Source: Luteimonas padinae
GTDB taxonomy: Bacteria; Pseudomonadota; Gammaproteobacteria; Xanthomonadales; Xanthomonadaceae
Direction: 5' to 3'
Length of the DNA stretch: 64,000 nt
Assembly (NCBI RefSeq): GCF_014652935.1
Contig: NZ_BMZT01000004.1
Coordinates: 186,001 to 250,000 of the forward strand
The notes under the pieces are model-generated. The model saw only the letters and a program-made list of their open reading frames with translations. It was not told the origin of the DNA and did no database searches. This document shows positions 16,913 to 26,492 of the stretch, piece by piece. Within the stretch, counting starts at the first letter, position 1; each line of letters starts with the position of its first letter. Position numbers and translations under genes: made by a program.

Positions 16913-17290
16913 TTACATGCCGTCGGTGTTGTTCTCGCCGTCGGCGGCCGCATTGGCCTCCTCGGCGGCATCCTGCGCCTGCTCGGCGGCGTCGGCGGCC
17001 TTCTCGGCGGCGTCGGCGAGGTCCTCGCGGCGGGTCAGCTCGTCACCGGTGTCGACCTGGCTCGCGATCTGCGAGGCCGCGTCGGCAGCGGCGTCGGCGG
17101 CTTCGGCGGCCGCCTGGGCCGACGAGGTCGCCGCCATGTCGCCCGTGGCGGAGGCGTTGGCCGCCGCCTGGTGGGCTTCGGTGGCCGACTCGGCGGCTTC
17201 CTGGGCGGAGTTGGCGGCCTGGTCGGTGTTGCTGCAGGCGGCGAGGGCGGCAGCGAAGCCGAGGGCGATGAGGGTCTTGGTGGTATTCAT
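16913..17290 (-). CDS. small alanine-rich lipoprotein
   Basis: 125 residues; ATG 17290 has AGGAG 6 nt upstream. Lipoprotein signal with the lipobox at 16-19 (LAAC). The mature part is almost only Ala, Asp, Glu, Gln and Ser in a heptad-like [12 protein letters not shown] pattern, so it is probably a long helix or coiled coil in the periplasm, in the manner of Lpp. No known family. It lies between the intron-bearing tRNA and rpoD. Confidence 0.8.
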   Translation of the reverse strand: MNTTKTLIALGFAAALAACSNTDQAANSAQEAAESATEAHQAAANASATGDMAATSSAQAAAEAADAAADAASQIASQVDTGDELTRREDLADAAEKAADAAEQAQDAAEEANAAADGENNTDGM

Positions 17291-17428
17291 TGGATCTCCT
17301 GTTCCGGGCGCCTTGGTGCGGCCGTGGGACGCACAATGCACGGGCCCGCGTGGGCGCCATGCGAAGACCGCGGCATGTCCGCGCCCTCCATTCAGGATCG
17401 GATCAGTCGGCCGCTCCCGGCATGCCGG

Positions 17429-17460
17429 AAAAAGAAAAAGGCGCACCGGAGTGCGCCTTT
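17429..17460 (-). terminator. rho-independent terminator of rpoD
   Basis: Stem GGCGCAC / GTGCGCC (7 bp, loop 4 nt) at 17440-17457. On the minus strand it is followed by TTTTTCTTTTT. Good canonical terminator 30-60 bp after the rpoD stop. Confidence 0.9.
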
Positions 17461-17492
17461 CCTTCGCCCTGCGGCCGTCCTGCCGGCGCCGC

Positions 17493-19364
<1,872 letters not shown>

Positions 19365-19396
19365 GTGGCGCTCACCGTGGGAAAAGAGAACCCGTA

Positions 19397-19402
19397 ATTA
19401 TA
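19397..19402 (-). promoter_or_regulatory. extended -10 promoter of rpoD
   Basis: A perfect TATAAT on the minus strand preceded by TGG (extended -10, TGGTATAAT), 32 nt upstream of the rpoD ATG. The -35 position is poor, as expected for extended -10 promoters. Confidence 0.65.
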
Positions 19403-19419
19403 CCATTCCGCGCGCGGGC

Positions 19420-19860
19420 TCAGGAGCGCAGCAGGAAGGTGACCGGTCCGTCGTTGGTCAGGCTCACGGACATATGGGCACCGAAGCGCCCGGTTTCCAC
19501 CCCCCGGGAGTGCAGGGTCCGGCATTCCTCCACCAGGGCGCTGAACGTGCGTTCAGCCTCGGCGGGGGCCGCGGCGGTGCTGAAGCCCGGCCGGAGCCCG
19601 GAGCGGGTATCGGCCGCCAGCGTGAACTGGCTCACCAGGAGCAGGCCGCCGCCGGTGTCCGCGAGCGAAAGGTTCATCCGGCCCTGGTCGTCGCCGAAGA
19701 CCCGGTAGGCGAGCAGTCGCCGGGCCATCCGCGCGACTTCGGCGGCGCCGTCGCCGGGCTCGATGCCCGCCAGCACCAGCAGGCCGGGGCCGATGGCGCC
19801 CACGACGTCGCCGTCGACTTCGACGCTGGCACGGCTCACGCGCTGGAGCAACAGGAGCAT
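19420..19860 (-). CDS. dtd: D-aminoacyl-tRNA deacylase
   Basis: 146 residues (E. coli Dtd 145). Hydrolyses D-amino acids from tRNA. Family motifs are LLLLQRVSRASVEVDG at the N-terminus, LVSQFTLAADTRSGLRPGF and MSVSLTNDGPVTF (the Gly-cisPro-type GPVT motif). ATG 19860 has GAGGA 6 nt upstream. Divergent from the LpxL-type gene by 43 bp. Confidence 0.96.
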   Translation of the reverse strand: MLLLLQRVSRASVEVDGDVVGAIGPGLLVLAGIEPGDGAAEVARMARRLLAYRVFGDDQGRMNLSLADTGGGLLLVSQFTLAADTRSGLRPGFSTAAAPAEAERTFSALVEECRTLHSRGVETGRFGAHMSVSLTNDGPVTFLLRS

Positions 19861-19890
19861 CGGGATCCTCTGGGTGTCCGGCCGGACGGC

Positions 19891-19896
19891 TAGACT
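19891..19896 (+). promoter_or_regulatory. -10-like hexamer abutting the LpxL-type start (possible leaderless mRNA)
   Basis: TAGACT lies 7 nt before the ATG at 19904 and there is no Shine-Dalgarno. The same context (CTAGACTCTC) occurs before priA. If used, transcription would begin at or next to the start codon. Confidence 0.45.
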
Positions 19897-19903
19897 CTCG
19901 CCA

Positions 19904-20827
19904 ATGACCGACCTCCTCGCAAGCCTGCTGCACGCCCTCGCGACCGCGATCGGGCGGCTGCCGTGGCCGCTCCAGCGCGGGCTGGGCAGCGCGCTCGGCG
20001 GCCTGGCGCGGCGCCTGGGCAGCCGCGAGAGCGTGGTCGCGCTGCGCAACCTGGAGCTCGCGCTGCCGGAGCTGGACCCCGCCGCGCGGGACGCGCTGCA
20101 CCGCGAGGTGATGCGCACCACCGGCCGCCAGGCGATCGAGACCCTGCGCCTGTGGACCCGCCCGCACGCGGACAATCTGGCCCTGATCCGCGAGCGCCAC
20201 GGCGAAGCGCTGTTCGACGCCGCGCTGGCATCCGGCAAGGGGCTGATCGTGGCCGCGCCGCACCATGGCAACTGGGAGCTGCTCAACCAGTGGCTGGCCG
20301 CGCGCACGCCGCTGGCGATCCTCTACAAGCCGCCGGAGTCCAGGGTCGGCGAGGCCTTCCTCCGCCGCGTGCGCGCCGATGCCGACGCCGACCGCATCAC
20401 CCAGGTGCGCGCCGAGGGCCCCGGCATCCGCCAGCTGTTCAAGACCCTGAAGGACGGCGGCGTGGTCGGGATCCTGCCCGACCAGCAGCCCAAGGCCGGC
20501 GACGGCGTGTTCGCGCCCTTCTTCGGACGCCAGGCGCTGACCATGACCCTGCTGTCGCGGCTGGCCGAGCGCAGCGGGGCGACGGTGCTGTTCTGCAGCT
20601 GCGAGCGGCTGGACGGCCCGGATCTGGCCTATGCCCTGCGCATCGACCCGGCGCCGGACGGGATCGCCGATCCGGAGACCGCCACGTCGGTGGCCGCGCT
20701 CAACGCCGGCGTCGAGCGCATGGCACGGCGCGCGCCGGCGCAGTACCAGTGGACCTACAAGCGCTACAAGGCCCGCCCGGCCGGAAGCGGCGAGCCCAAT
20801 CCCTACGCCGACCTGGAGGGACGATGA
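19904..20827 (+). CDS. lipid A-type late acyltransferase (LpxL/HtrB family)
   Basis: 307 residues (LpxL ~306). Inner-membrane enzyme that adds a secondary acyl chain to Kdo-lipid A, or a related acyl transfer. The catalytic H(X4)E motif is H120-E125 (APHHGNWELL), followed by LAILYKPPE and GILPDQQPKAGDGVFAPFFG. C-terminus ends with the common QYQWTYKRYKARP. Opens an operon with two PH-domain membrane proteins (4-bp ATGA overlap with the next gene). Could also be LpxM/LpxP; the subfamily is not resolved. Confidence 0.9.
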   Translation: MTDLLASLLHALATAIGRLPWPLQRGLGSALGGLARRLGSRESVVALRNLELALPELDPAARDALHREVMRTTGRQAIETLRLWTRPHADNLALIRERHGEALFDAALASGKGLIVAAPHHGNWELLNQWLAARTPLAILYKPPESRVGEAFLRRVRADADADRITQVRAEGPGIRQLFKTLKDGGVVGILPDQQPKAGDGVFAPFFGRQALTMTLLSRLAERSGATVLFCSCERLDGPDLAYALRIDPAPDGIADPETATSVAALNAGVERMARRAPAQYQWTYKRYKARPAGSGEPNPYADLEGR

Positions 20828-21315
20828 TCCCGGATGATGGGTGGCAGCCACTGCCTCCCCGCGCACGCACCCTGTTCATGCTCAGCGACGGTCTGGGCTG
20901 GGGGCTGCTGGCCGTGCCGGCGATGATCGCGGCCGCGATGCTGCTTCCGCGACCGGTTCCGGCGATGCCCGCGGGTCTCACCGCGCTCGTCCTCCTGCCC
21001 GCGCTTGGCGTGTGGGTGGCGCTGCGCCGGTATCGCTACGCGCGCTGGCTGGTCGACGACACCGGTTTCGGCTACCGCCGCGGCCGCATGTGGCAGGTGG
21101 AGACCCGCGTGCCGCGTACCCGCGTGCAGCACGTGGACCTCAAGCATGGCCCGCTGGAGCGCCACTTCCGCCTCGCCACCCTGGTGGTGCACACGGCCGG
21201 CACCCGTGACAGCGCGGTCGCGGTGAGGGGCCTGGACGCGGACGAGGCGACGCGGCTGCGCGACCTGCTCGCGCGCCAGATCGACCAGGACGACGATGGA
21301 CACGCAGCCGACTGA
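20824..21315 (+). CDS. bacterial PH-domain membrane protein (YdbS type)
   Basis: 163 residues. ATGA overlap with the upstream gene. Two membrane helices (about 25-65) are followed by one bPH2 (DUF304) domain with the usual YRRGRMWQVETRVPRTRVQHVDLKHGPLERHFRLATL pattern, shown here in part. YdbS/YdbT pairs are inner-membrane proteins of unclear biochemical role, often beside envelope genes. The next gene, YdbT-like, overlaps by 20 bp, so the two are translated together and probably work together. Confidence 0.9.
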   Translation: MIPDDGWQPLPPRARTLFMLSDGLGWGLLAVPAMIAAAMLLPRPVPAMPAGLTALVLLPALGVWVALRRYRYARWLVDDTGFGYRRGRMWQVETRVPRTRVQHVDLKHGPLERHFRLATLVVHTAGTRDSAVAVRGLDADEATRLRDLLARQIDQDDDGHAAD

Positions 21316-22852
21316 CGCCACGCCTTCCGTGGACGCGGCGCCCGCGCCCGGCGGACACGAACGGCGCCTGCACCCCTGGTCGTGGCTGTTCGTGCTGCTG
21401 CAGCAGCTGCGCCAGTTCCTGGTGCCGCTGGCGGTGCTGGTGTTCGTGGGCGGCCGCGCCGAGGACGGCTACCTGCTCTGGTCGCTGGTCGGCGTCGCGG
21501 CCCTGGTCGCGGCCGCGGTCTGGCAGTACTTCACCTATCGCTACCGGGTCGACGAGGACCGCCTGGTGGTGCGGGACGGCCTGCTGGAGCGCAACGTCCG
21601 CCAGGTGCCGTTCGCCCGGATCCACAACGTGGCCCTGCACCAGACCCTGCTGCACCGCGCCTTCGGCGTGGCCGAGGTGCGGCTGGAATCCGCCGGGGGC
21701 ACGAAGCCCGAAGCCGAGATGCGGGTGCTGCCGATGGCCGAGGCGATGGCGCTGGAGCGGCTCATCCGCAGCCGCGGCGCGCCCTCCGCGGCCCCCCGCA
21801 CCGACACCGGCGCGCACGGCGTCGACATCGCCGACGCCGGCGAAGGCCGGGTCATGCTCACGCTCCCCTTCGGCGAGCTCGTGCGCCTCGGCCTGGCCAG
21901 CAACCGCGGCATGGTCGTGGTGGCCGGCGCCTTCGCCCTGGCATGGCAGGCACTGCCCGACCGCATCATGACCGGCCTGGTACGCGAGTACGCCGGGCAG
22001 GCGGTGGGCTATGCCGGAAACCTGGTCCACGGCGCCGCCGCACGGGTGATGGCGCTGGCCGCGCTGGTGGTGCTCGCACTGGCACTGCTGCGGCTGCTGT
22101 CAGTGCTGCTGGCGCTGACCCAGTACCACGGCTTCCGGCTGCTGCTCGAGGGCCGACGGGTGACCGTCGAGCGCGGCCTGCTGACCCGCCTGCGCACCAG
22201 TGTGTCGCGGCGACGCATCCAGGCCTGGACCCTGCATGAAGGCCTGGTGCACCGCCTGCTCGGCCGGCGTTCGATGCAGGTCGATACGGTCGGGGGCAGC
22301 GGGGAAGACTTCGAGCAGCGCTCGCTGCGCGAACTCGCCCCGATCGCAACGCCTGCGGCCTGCGATGCTCTGGTGCGCGACGTCCTGCCGGGGGTGGCGT
22401 GGCCGCCGGTTGGCTGGCGCCGCCTGCATCCCCGCGCCTGGCAGCGCCTCGCCCTGCCTGGCGTGCTGCTCGCGGCCATCGTGGCCGCCGCAGCCTGCTG
22501 GCACTTCGGTCCGGTCGGACTGGTGGCGCTCGCGTGGCTGCCATGGTCGATGTTCGCCGCGCGCCGGCACGCCGGGCACGCCGGCTACGCACTCGACGAG
22601 CGGCTGCTCGCGGTGCGCGGCGGCTGGTGGTCGCGGTACTGGCGGTTCGCCGAGATCGACAAGATCCAGGCCCTGCGCCTGGAGCAGGGGCCGCTGGACC
22701 GGGCCTTCGGCATGGCGACGCTGTGGCTGGATACCGCGGGCGCGAAGCCCACGCCCACGCCGCTGCGACTGCGCTTCATCGCGGCAGCCGAAGCGCGCGC
22801 CCTGCACCGCCGGCTGGCGGCCGAGCTGGCCGGGATGCCGCTGCGCTGGTAG
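21296..22852 (+). CDS. bacterial PH-domain membrane protein (YdbT type)
   Basis: 518 residues with three bPH2 (DUF304) repeats separated by pairs of membrane helices. Repeat signatures are YRVDEDRLVVRDGLLERNVRQ (about 80-100), RVTVERGLLTRLRTSVSRRRIQ (about 290) and LAVRGGWWSRYWRFAEIDKIQ (about 440); each is followed by a 'DRAFG.A...L...AG' turn. Matches YdbT in size and layout. It is the last gene of the LpxL-ydbS-ydbT-like operon; the next gene converges. Confidence 0.9.
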   Translation: MDTQPTDATPSVDAAPAPGGHERRLHPWSWLFVLLQQLRQFLVPLAVLVFVGGRAEDGYLLWSLVGVAALVAAAVWQYFTYRYRVDEDRLVVRDGLLERNVRQVPFARIHNVALHQTLLHRAFGVAEVRLESAGGTKPEAEMRVLPMAEAMALERLIRSRGAPSAAPRTDTGAHGVDIADAGEGRVMLTLPFGELVRLGLASNRGMVVVAGAFALAWQALPDRIMTGLVREYAGQAVGYAGNLVHGAAARVMALAALVVLALALLRLLSVLLALTQYHGFRLLLEGRRVTVERGLLTRLRTSVSRRRIQAWTLHEGLVHRLLGRRSMQVDTVGGSGEDFEQRSLRELAPIATPAACDALVRDVLPGVAWPPVGWRRLHPRAWQRLALPGVLLAAIVAAAACWHFGPVGLVALAWLPWSMFAARRHAGHAGYALDERLLAVRGGWWSRYWRFAEIDKIQALRLEQGPLDRAFGMATLWLDTAGAKPTPTPLRLRFIAAAEARALHRRLAAELAGMPLRW

Positions 22853-22863
22853 CGCCGCAGGGC

Positions 22864-23754
22864 TCAGGCGCGGCCGTGCTGCGCCACGCCCGGCAGGCCC
22901 GGCGCGGCCGGAATACCCTGGGCGCGCGGTGGCCCGGCGTGGAGGCCGTGCTCGGTCCAGGTCCGTCCGCTGCGGCGGGTCTCGGCGCGCAGCGCGCGGT
23001 TGAAGGCGACGCCTTCGGCCGTGACGTAGCCGCGCGCATGGTCGAGATGGACCACGATCGCCCGATGCCGGATCCGTTTTCCACGGATCCCGGCGTTCAC
23101 CAGCCGCTCGCCGAACTCGCGGTCCTCGCCGCCGTAGCACATGCGCTGGTCGAAGCCGTTGACCGCCAGCACGTCGCGCGTCCAGGCCGACGCGTTGTGC
23201 CCGTTCCAGCTCGCCCGCGCCGGGCTGACCAGGTCGAGCAGCCGCGCCATGCCCGGCCCTGCGGTGAGCTTGCGGTCGCGGGAGGAGCGCGGCATGCCGT
23301 TGGCACGCAGCCAGCCGGCGTCGAAGCAGCGCTGGTCGCGGATGTCGCCTGCGGTGATCGCCAGGCTCGTGGCCATCGGCAGCTTGTGGTAGCCGCCGGA
23401 CAGGAACCGGCCCGGCGCACGCTCGCGCAGGTGGGTGGACAGGAAGTCCGCGCGCGGGATGCAGTCGCCATCGATGAACACGAGGTAGTCCGCCCGCGCC
23501 GCGGCGATCGCCATGTTCAGCGCCTCGCACTTGCGGAAGCCCTCGTCGGCCTGCCACAGGTGGCGCACCGGCATCGGCAGTCGCGGCCGCAGGGCGTCCA
23601 GCGCTTCGCGCGTACGCGCGTCGCTGCCGTCGTCGGCGACCAGCACTTCGAAGTCCACGCGGTCCTGCGCGGCCAGGCCGTGCAGCACCTTCTCCATCCA
23701 GGCCGGCTGGTTGTAGGTGGTGAAGATGACGCTGGCGACGGGACGACGTTCCAT
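22864..23754 (-). CDS. family 2 glycosyltransferase with galactosyltransferase-like C-terminus
   Basis: 296 residues starting MERRPVASVIFTTYNQP. GT2 fold: N-terminal nucleotide-binding strand (ASVIFTTYN), DDGSD at about 41-45, and the DxD at LVFIDGDCIP. The C-terminal part has the Glyco_transf_7C-type NGFDQRMCYGGEDREFGERL. Probably adds a sugar to lipopolysaccharide core or another envelope glycan. A GATAAT lies only 6 nt upstream of the ATG with no Shine-Dalgarno. It is divergent from the next GT2. Confidence 0.88.
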   Translation of the reverse strand: MERRPVASVIFTTYNQPAWMEKVLHGLAAQDRVDFEVLVADDGSDARTREALDALRPRLPMPVRHLWQADEGFRKCEALNMAIAAARADYLVFIDGDCIPRADFLSTHLRERAPGRFLSGGYHKLPMATSLAITAGDIRDQRCFDAGWLRANGMPRSSRDRKLTAGPGMARLLDLVSPARASWNGHNASAWTRDVLAVNGFDQRMCYGGEDREFGERLVNAGIRGKRIRHRAIVVHLDHARGYVTAEGVAFNRALRAETRRSGRTWTEHGLHAGPPRAQGIPAAPGLPGVAQHGRA

Positions 23755-23760
23755 CACCCG

Positions 23761-23766
23761 ATTATC
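23761..23766 (-). promoter_or_regulatory. -10-like hexamer abutting the GT2 start (possible leaderless mRNA)
   Basis: GATAAT on the minus strand ends 6 nt before the ATG at 23754; no ribosome site is visible. Third such arrangement in this window. Confidence 0.35.
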
Positions 23767-23858
23767 GCCGGACAAAGTGACGTTCCGGCGACCTTCCCGG
23801 GGCACCCGGGGTTTGCAGGGGATAATGGCGCCCCCGCCGCCTGAAACACCGCCCCGTG

Positions 23859-24677
23859 ATGCCCCCGATCTCCGCCACCGTGATCACCTTCGACGAAGCC
23901 GACCGCCTCGCCGACTGCCTGGCGTCGCTGGCGTTCTGCGACGAGATCGTGGTGGTCGACTCCGGCTCCACCGATGCGACGCGGGACATCGCCGCGGCCG
24001 CCGGTGCACGCGTCCTGGTGCGGCCGTTCGACGGCTTCCGCCGCCAGAAGCAGTTCGCCGTCGAACAGGCCACCCACGACTGGGTGCTGTGCGTGGACGC
24101 CGACGAACGCGTCGACGCCCGGCTGGCGGAGGCGATCCGCGCGGCGCGCGACGGCGGCTTCGCGGGCGCCGCGGGCTACCGCTTCGCGCGTTGCTCCGAG
24201 TACTTCGGCCGCTTCCTTCGCCACGGCAACGCCTACCCCGACCGCCAGATGCGGCTCTTCGACCGTCGCCGCGGCGGCTGGCAGGGGGACCGCGAGATCC
24301 ACGAGCGCGCCAGCGTCGACGGACCCGTGCGCACGCTGGACGGGCACCTGCTGCACCTGCCGTTCCGCTCGTTCGAACACCAGCTCGCCAAGGGCCACCA
24401 GTACGCACGGATGATGGCCGAGCACGCCCATGCCCGCGGCAAGCGGGCCTCGCTGGAGAAGCTGGTGCTGGCCCCGTGGTGGCGCTTCTGGCGCGGCTAC
24501 GTCCTGCGCGGCGGGTTCCTGGACGGCTGGGCCGGCCTGGTCCATGCCTACGTGACCGCCGACAACGCACGCCAGAAGGCCATCCAGCTGTGGCTGCTGG
24601 AGCGCGGCCTCAATGCCCCGTCGGCCCCCAGTAGCCAAGCTCCCGGCGGATCTGCAGGCCGCGATACAGGGCCGTGA
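23859..24677 (+). CDS. family 2 glycosyltransferase, WaaE/KdtX type
   Basis: 272 residues (a GTG immediately before the ATG is also possible). Signature of LPS-core glucosyltransferases of the WaaE group: SATVITFDEADRLADCLASL, VVVDSGSTDATRDIA, WVLCVDADERV, then YFGRFLRHGNAYPDRQMRLFDRR and the cluster of Trp/Arg near WWRFWRGYVLRGGFLDGW. The 3' end overlaps the convergent CDP-glycerol-type gene by 68 bp. A close paralogue is at 25700-26482. Confidence 0.9.
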   Translation: MPPISATVITFDEADRLADCLASLAFCDEIVVVDSGSTDATRDIAAAAGARVLVRPFDGFRRQKQFAVEQATHDWVLCVDADERVDARLAEAIRAARDGGFAGAAGYRFARCSEYFGRFLRHGNAYPDRQMRLFDRRRGGWQGDREIHERASVDGPVRTLDGHLLHLPFRSFEHQLAKGHQYARMMAEHAHARGKRASLEKLVLAPWWRFWRGYVLRGGFLDGWAGLVHAYVTADNARQKAIQLWLLERGLNAPSAPSSQAPGGSAGRDTGP

Positions 24678-25671
24678 ACGGCCGGCGCCGGAGACGGCCC
24701 AGCTCGCCCGCAAGCAGGGCATCGGTCGCCGCGATGACCCGCTGCGAAGACCGCCCGTCGCGCCAGGGATGGATGCTGTCGGCATAGGCGTCCAGGGCGG
24801 CCTGCAGGGCGGGCTCCGGCGCGAAGGCGCGTTCCAGCATGGCGGGCAGTCGCGCCGGGTCGTCGAAGTCGATCATGTGCGGCTTTGGCGCCCGGTTGCG
24901 GAAGGTCACCACCGGCTTGCGCTGCACCGCGAACTCGCTGACCACCGAGGTGGTGTCGGCCAGCAGCACGTCGGCCGCGCATTCGGCCTCCACCAGCTGC
25001 TCCGGCTCGATGAAGGTGGCGTTGGGGCCGGCCAGGGCGCGGTAGCGCTCGAACAGCGCCGGCGCGCACTTCGGATGCAGGGTCAGCAACCAGTAGCGAC
25101 GACCTTCGGCGACCTCCGCCGCGATCGCTTCGTACAGGTGCGGGGCCGCGCTCAGGCGCTCGGTGAAGGTGGCGGCGGACATCACGATCCCGCGTCCACC
25201 GGCCTGCGCGCGCAGCGCCGCCACCAGCGGCGGCGGCGTCCCGAACAGCGGATCGAGCTTGGGCCATCCGGTCTCGACCACCCGGAAGTGCCCGGCGCGC
25301 GCGGCGAGCGCCTGGAATGGCAGCGTGGTGGCCGGCCCCTGCGTGCAGTAGAGGTCGAACAGCCCGCGCAGCCGGAAATGGCCGCGGGCGTCCTCGCGCT
25401 TCTCGACGTTGAAGCCGTGGAACAGCTGCACCTTGGCCCCGCCCACGAACGGGGGCACCCAGTTGGCCGCGCTGAACACCGCCCGCGGCCGCAGGTCCAC
25501 CGCCTCGCGTGCGCCGGCGATGCGCCTGACCGGCGGCGCCAGGCGCGACTGCGCGGCGCCGTCCACCAGCCAGGCGTGCGCGGCGTGGCCGGCATCTTGC
25601 AGCGCATCGGCCAGCGGCTGCAGGATGGGCAGCGCGTAGCGTTCCGTCGCGAACAACAGGTAATCCGCCAT
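24610..25671 (-). CDS. CDP-glycerol:glycerophosphotransferase-like protein
   Basis: 353 residues starting MADYLLFATERYALPIL. Resembles the Glyphos_transf (TagB/TagF/SpsB) GT-B fold: FHGFNVEKR and DLYCTQGPATTLPF in the N-half, VMSAATFTERLSAAPHL, LTLHPKCAPALFERY, and the conserved nucleotide-site VLLADTTSVVSEFAVQRKP near residues 270-290. Would transfer glycerol-phosphate or another polyol-phosphate/sugar to an envelope glycan. It lies inverted between two paralogous GT2 genes; its start is only 28 bp from the next gene's likely start. Confidence 0.82.
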   Translation of the reverse strand: MADYLLFATERYALPILQPLADALQDAGHAAHAWLVDGAAQSRLAPPVRRIAGAREAVDLRPRAVFSAANWVPPFVGGAKVQLFHGFNVEKREDARGHFRLRGLFDLYCTQGPATTLPFQALAARAGHFRVVETGWPKLDPLFGTPPPLVAALRAQAGGRGIVMSAATFTERLSAAPHLYEAIAAEVAEGRRYWLLTLHPKCAPALFERYRALAGPNATFIEPEQLVEAECAADVLLADTTSVVSEFAVQRKPVVTFRNRAPKPHMIDFDDPARLPAMLERAFAPEPALQAALDAYADSIHPWRDGRSSQRVIAATDALLAGELGRLRRRPFTALYRGLQIRRELGYWGPTGH

Positions 25672-25699
25672 CGACACGTCCTCGAGCCCAGGCTCCGCC

Positions 25700-26482
25700 A
25701 TCTCGGCCTGCATTATCGCGTTCAACGAGGCCGACCGGATCGGCGACTGCCTCGCGTCGCTGTCGTTCTGCGACGAGATCGTGGTGGTCGACTCCGGCTC
25801 GACCGACGACACCGCCGCCATCGCGCGCGCCGCGGGGGCCCGCGTGCTGCAGCGCCCGTTCGACGGCTTCCGCAGCCAGAAGGCCTTCGCGGTCGCCGAG
25901 GCGGCGCACGACTGGGTGTTGTGCCTGGACGCCGACGAGCGCGTGGGTGATGAGCTGCGGGATTCGATCCAGGCCGCGCGTGCGGCGGGGTTCGAGGGTG
26001 CCGCCGGCTACCGCTTCGCCCGCCTCGACAATTACTTCGGCCGCTTCCTGCGCCATGGCAACGCCTATCCCGACCGCGTGCTGCGCCTGTTCGACCGTCG
26101 CCGCGGCGGCTGGCGGGGCAGCCGCGAGGTGCACGAAGCCGCCAGCGTCGACGGCCCCGTCCGCACCCTGCGGGGCGACCTCGTCCATTACCCCTACCGC
26201 TCGTTCGAGCAGCAGCTGGCCAAGACCCAGCGCTATGCGCGGATGATGGCCGAGCACGACTTTGCGCGCGGCCGGCGCGCCTCGCTGCGCAAGCTGGTGC
26301 TGGCGCCGGCCTGGCGCTTCTGGCGCGGCTACGTGCTGCGGGCCGGCTTCCTCGACGGCTGGCATGGACTGGTCTACGCCTATGTGCGCGCCAACTACGT
26401 GCGCCAGAAGACGGTGATGCTCTGGCTGCTGCAGAACGGGCAGCCGGTGGCGACGCCGGCCGTCGACGCGGCGCGCGACTGA
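25700..26482 (+). CDS. family 2 glycosyltransferase, WaaE/KdtX type, second copy; start codon unclear
   Basis: Paralogue of 23859-24677 with matching text throughout (VVVDSGSTDDTAAIARAAGA, VLCLDADERVGD, YFGRFLRHGNAYPDRVLRLF, RFWRGYVLRAGFLDGW). The conserved N-terminal strand (ISACIIAFNEADRIGDCLAS) is encoded upstream of the first GTG at 25781. However, the frame from the stop at 25661 to 25781 contains no ATG, GTG or TTG. I placed the start at ATC 25700; ATT 25712 is an alternative, and a truncated GTG start would lose the nucleotide-binding strand. An assembly error or a decayed start are also possible. asnB begins 10 bp downstream. Confidence 0.72.
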   Translation: MSACIIAFNEADRIGDCLASLSFCDEIVVVDSGSTDDTAAIARAAGARVLQRPFDGFRSQKAFAVAEAAHDWVLCLDADERVGDELRDSIQAARAAGFEGAAGYRFARLDNYFGRFLRHGNAYPDRVLRLFDRRRGGWRGSREVHEAASVDGPVRTLRGDLVHYPYRSFEQQLAKTQRYARMMAEHDFARGRRASLRKLVLAPAWRFWRGYVLRAGFLDGWHGLVYAYVRANYVRQKTVMLWLLQNGQPVATPAVDAARD

Positions 26483-26492
26483 GGCCGGCGGC

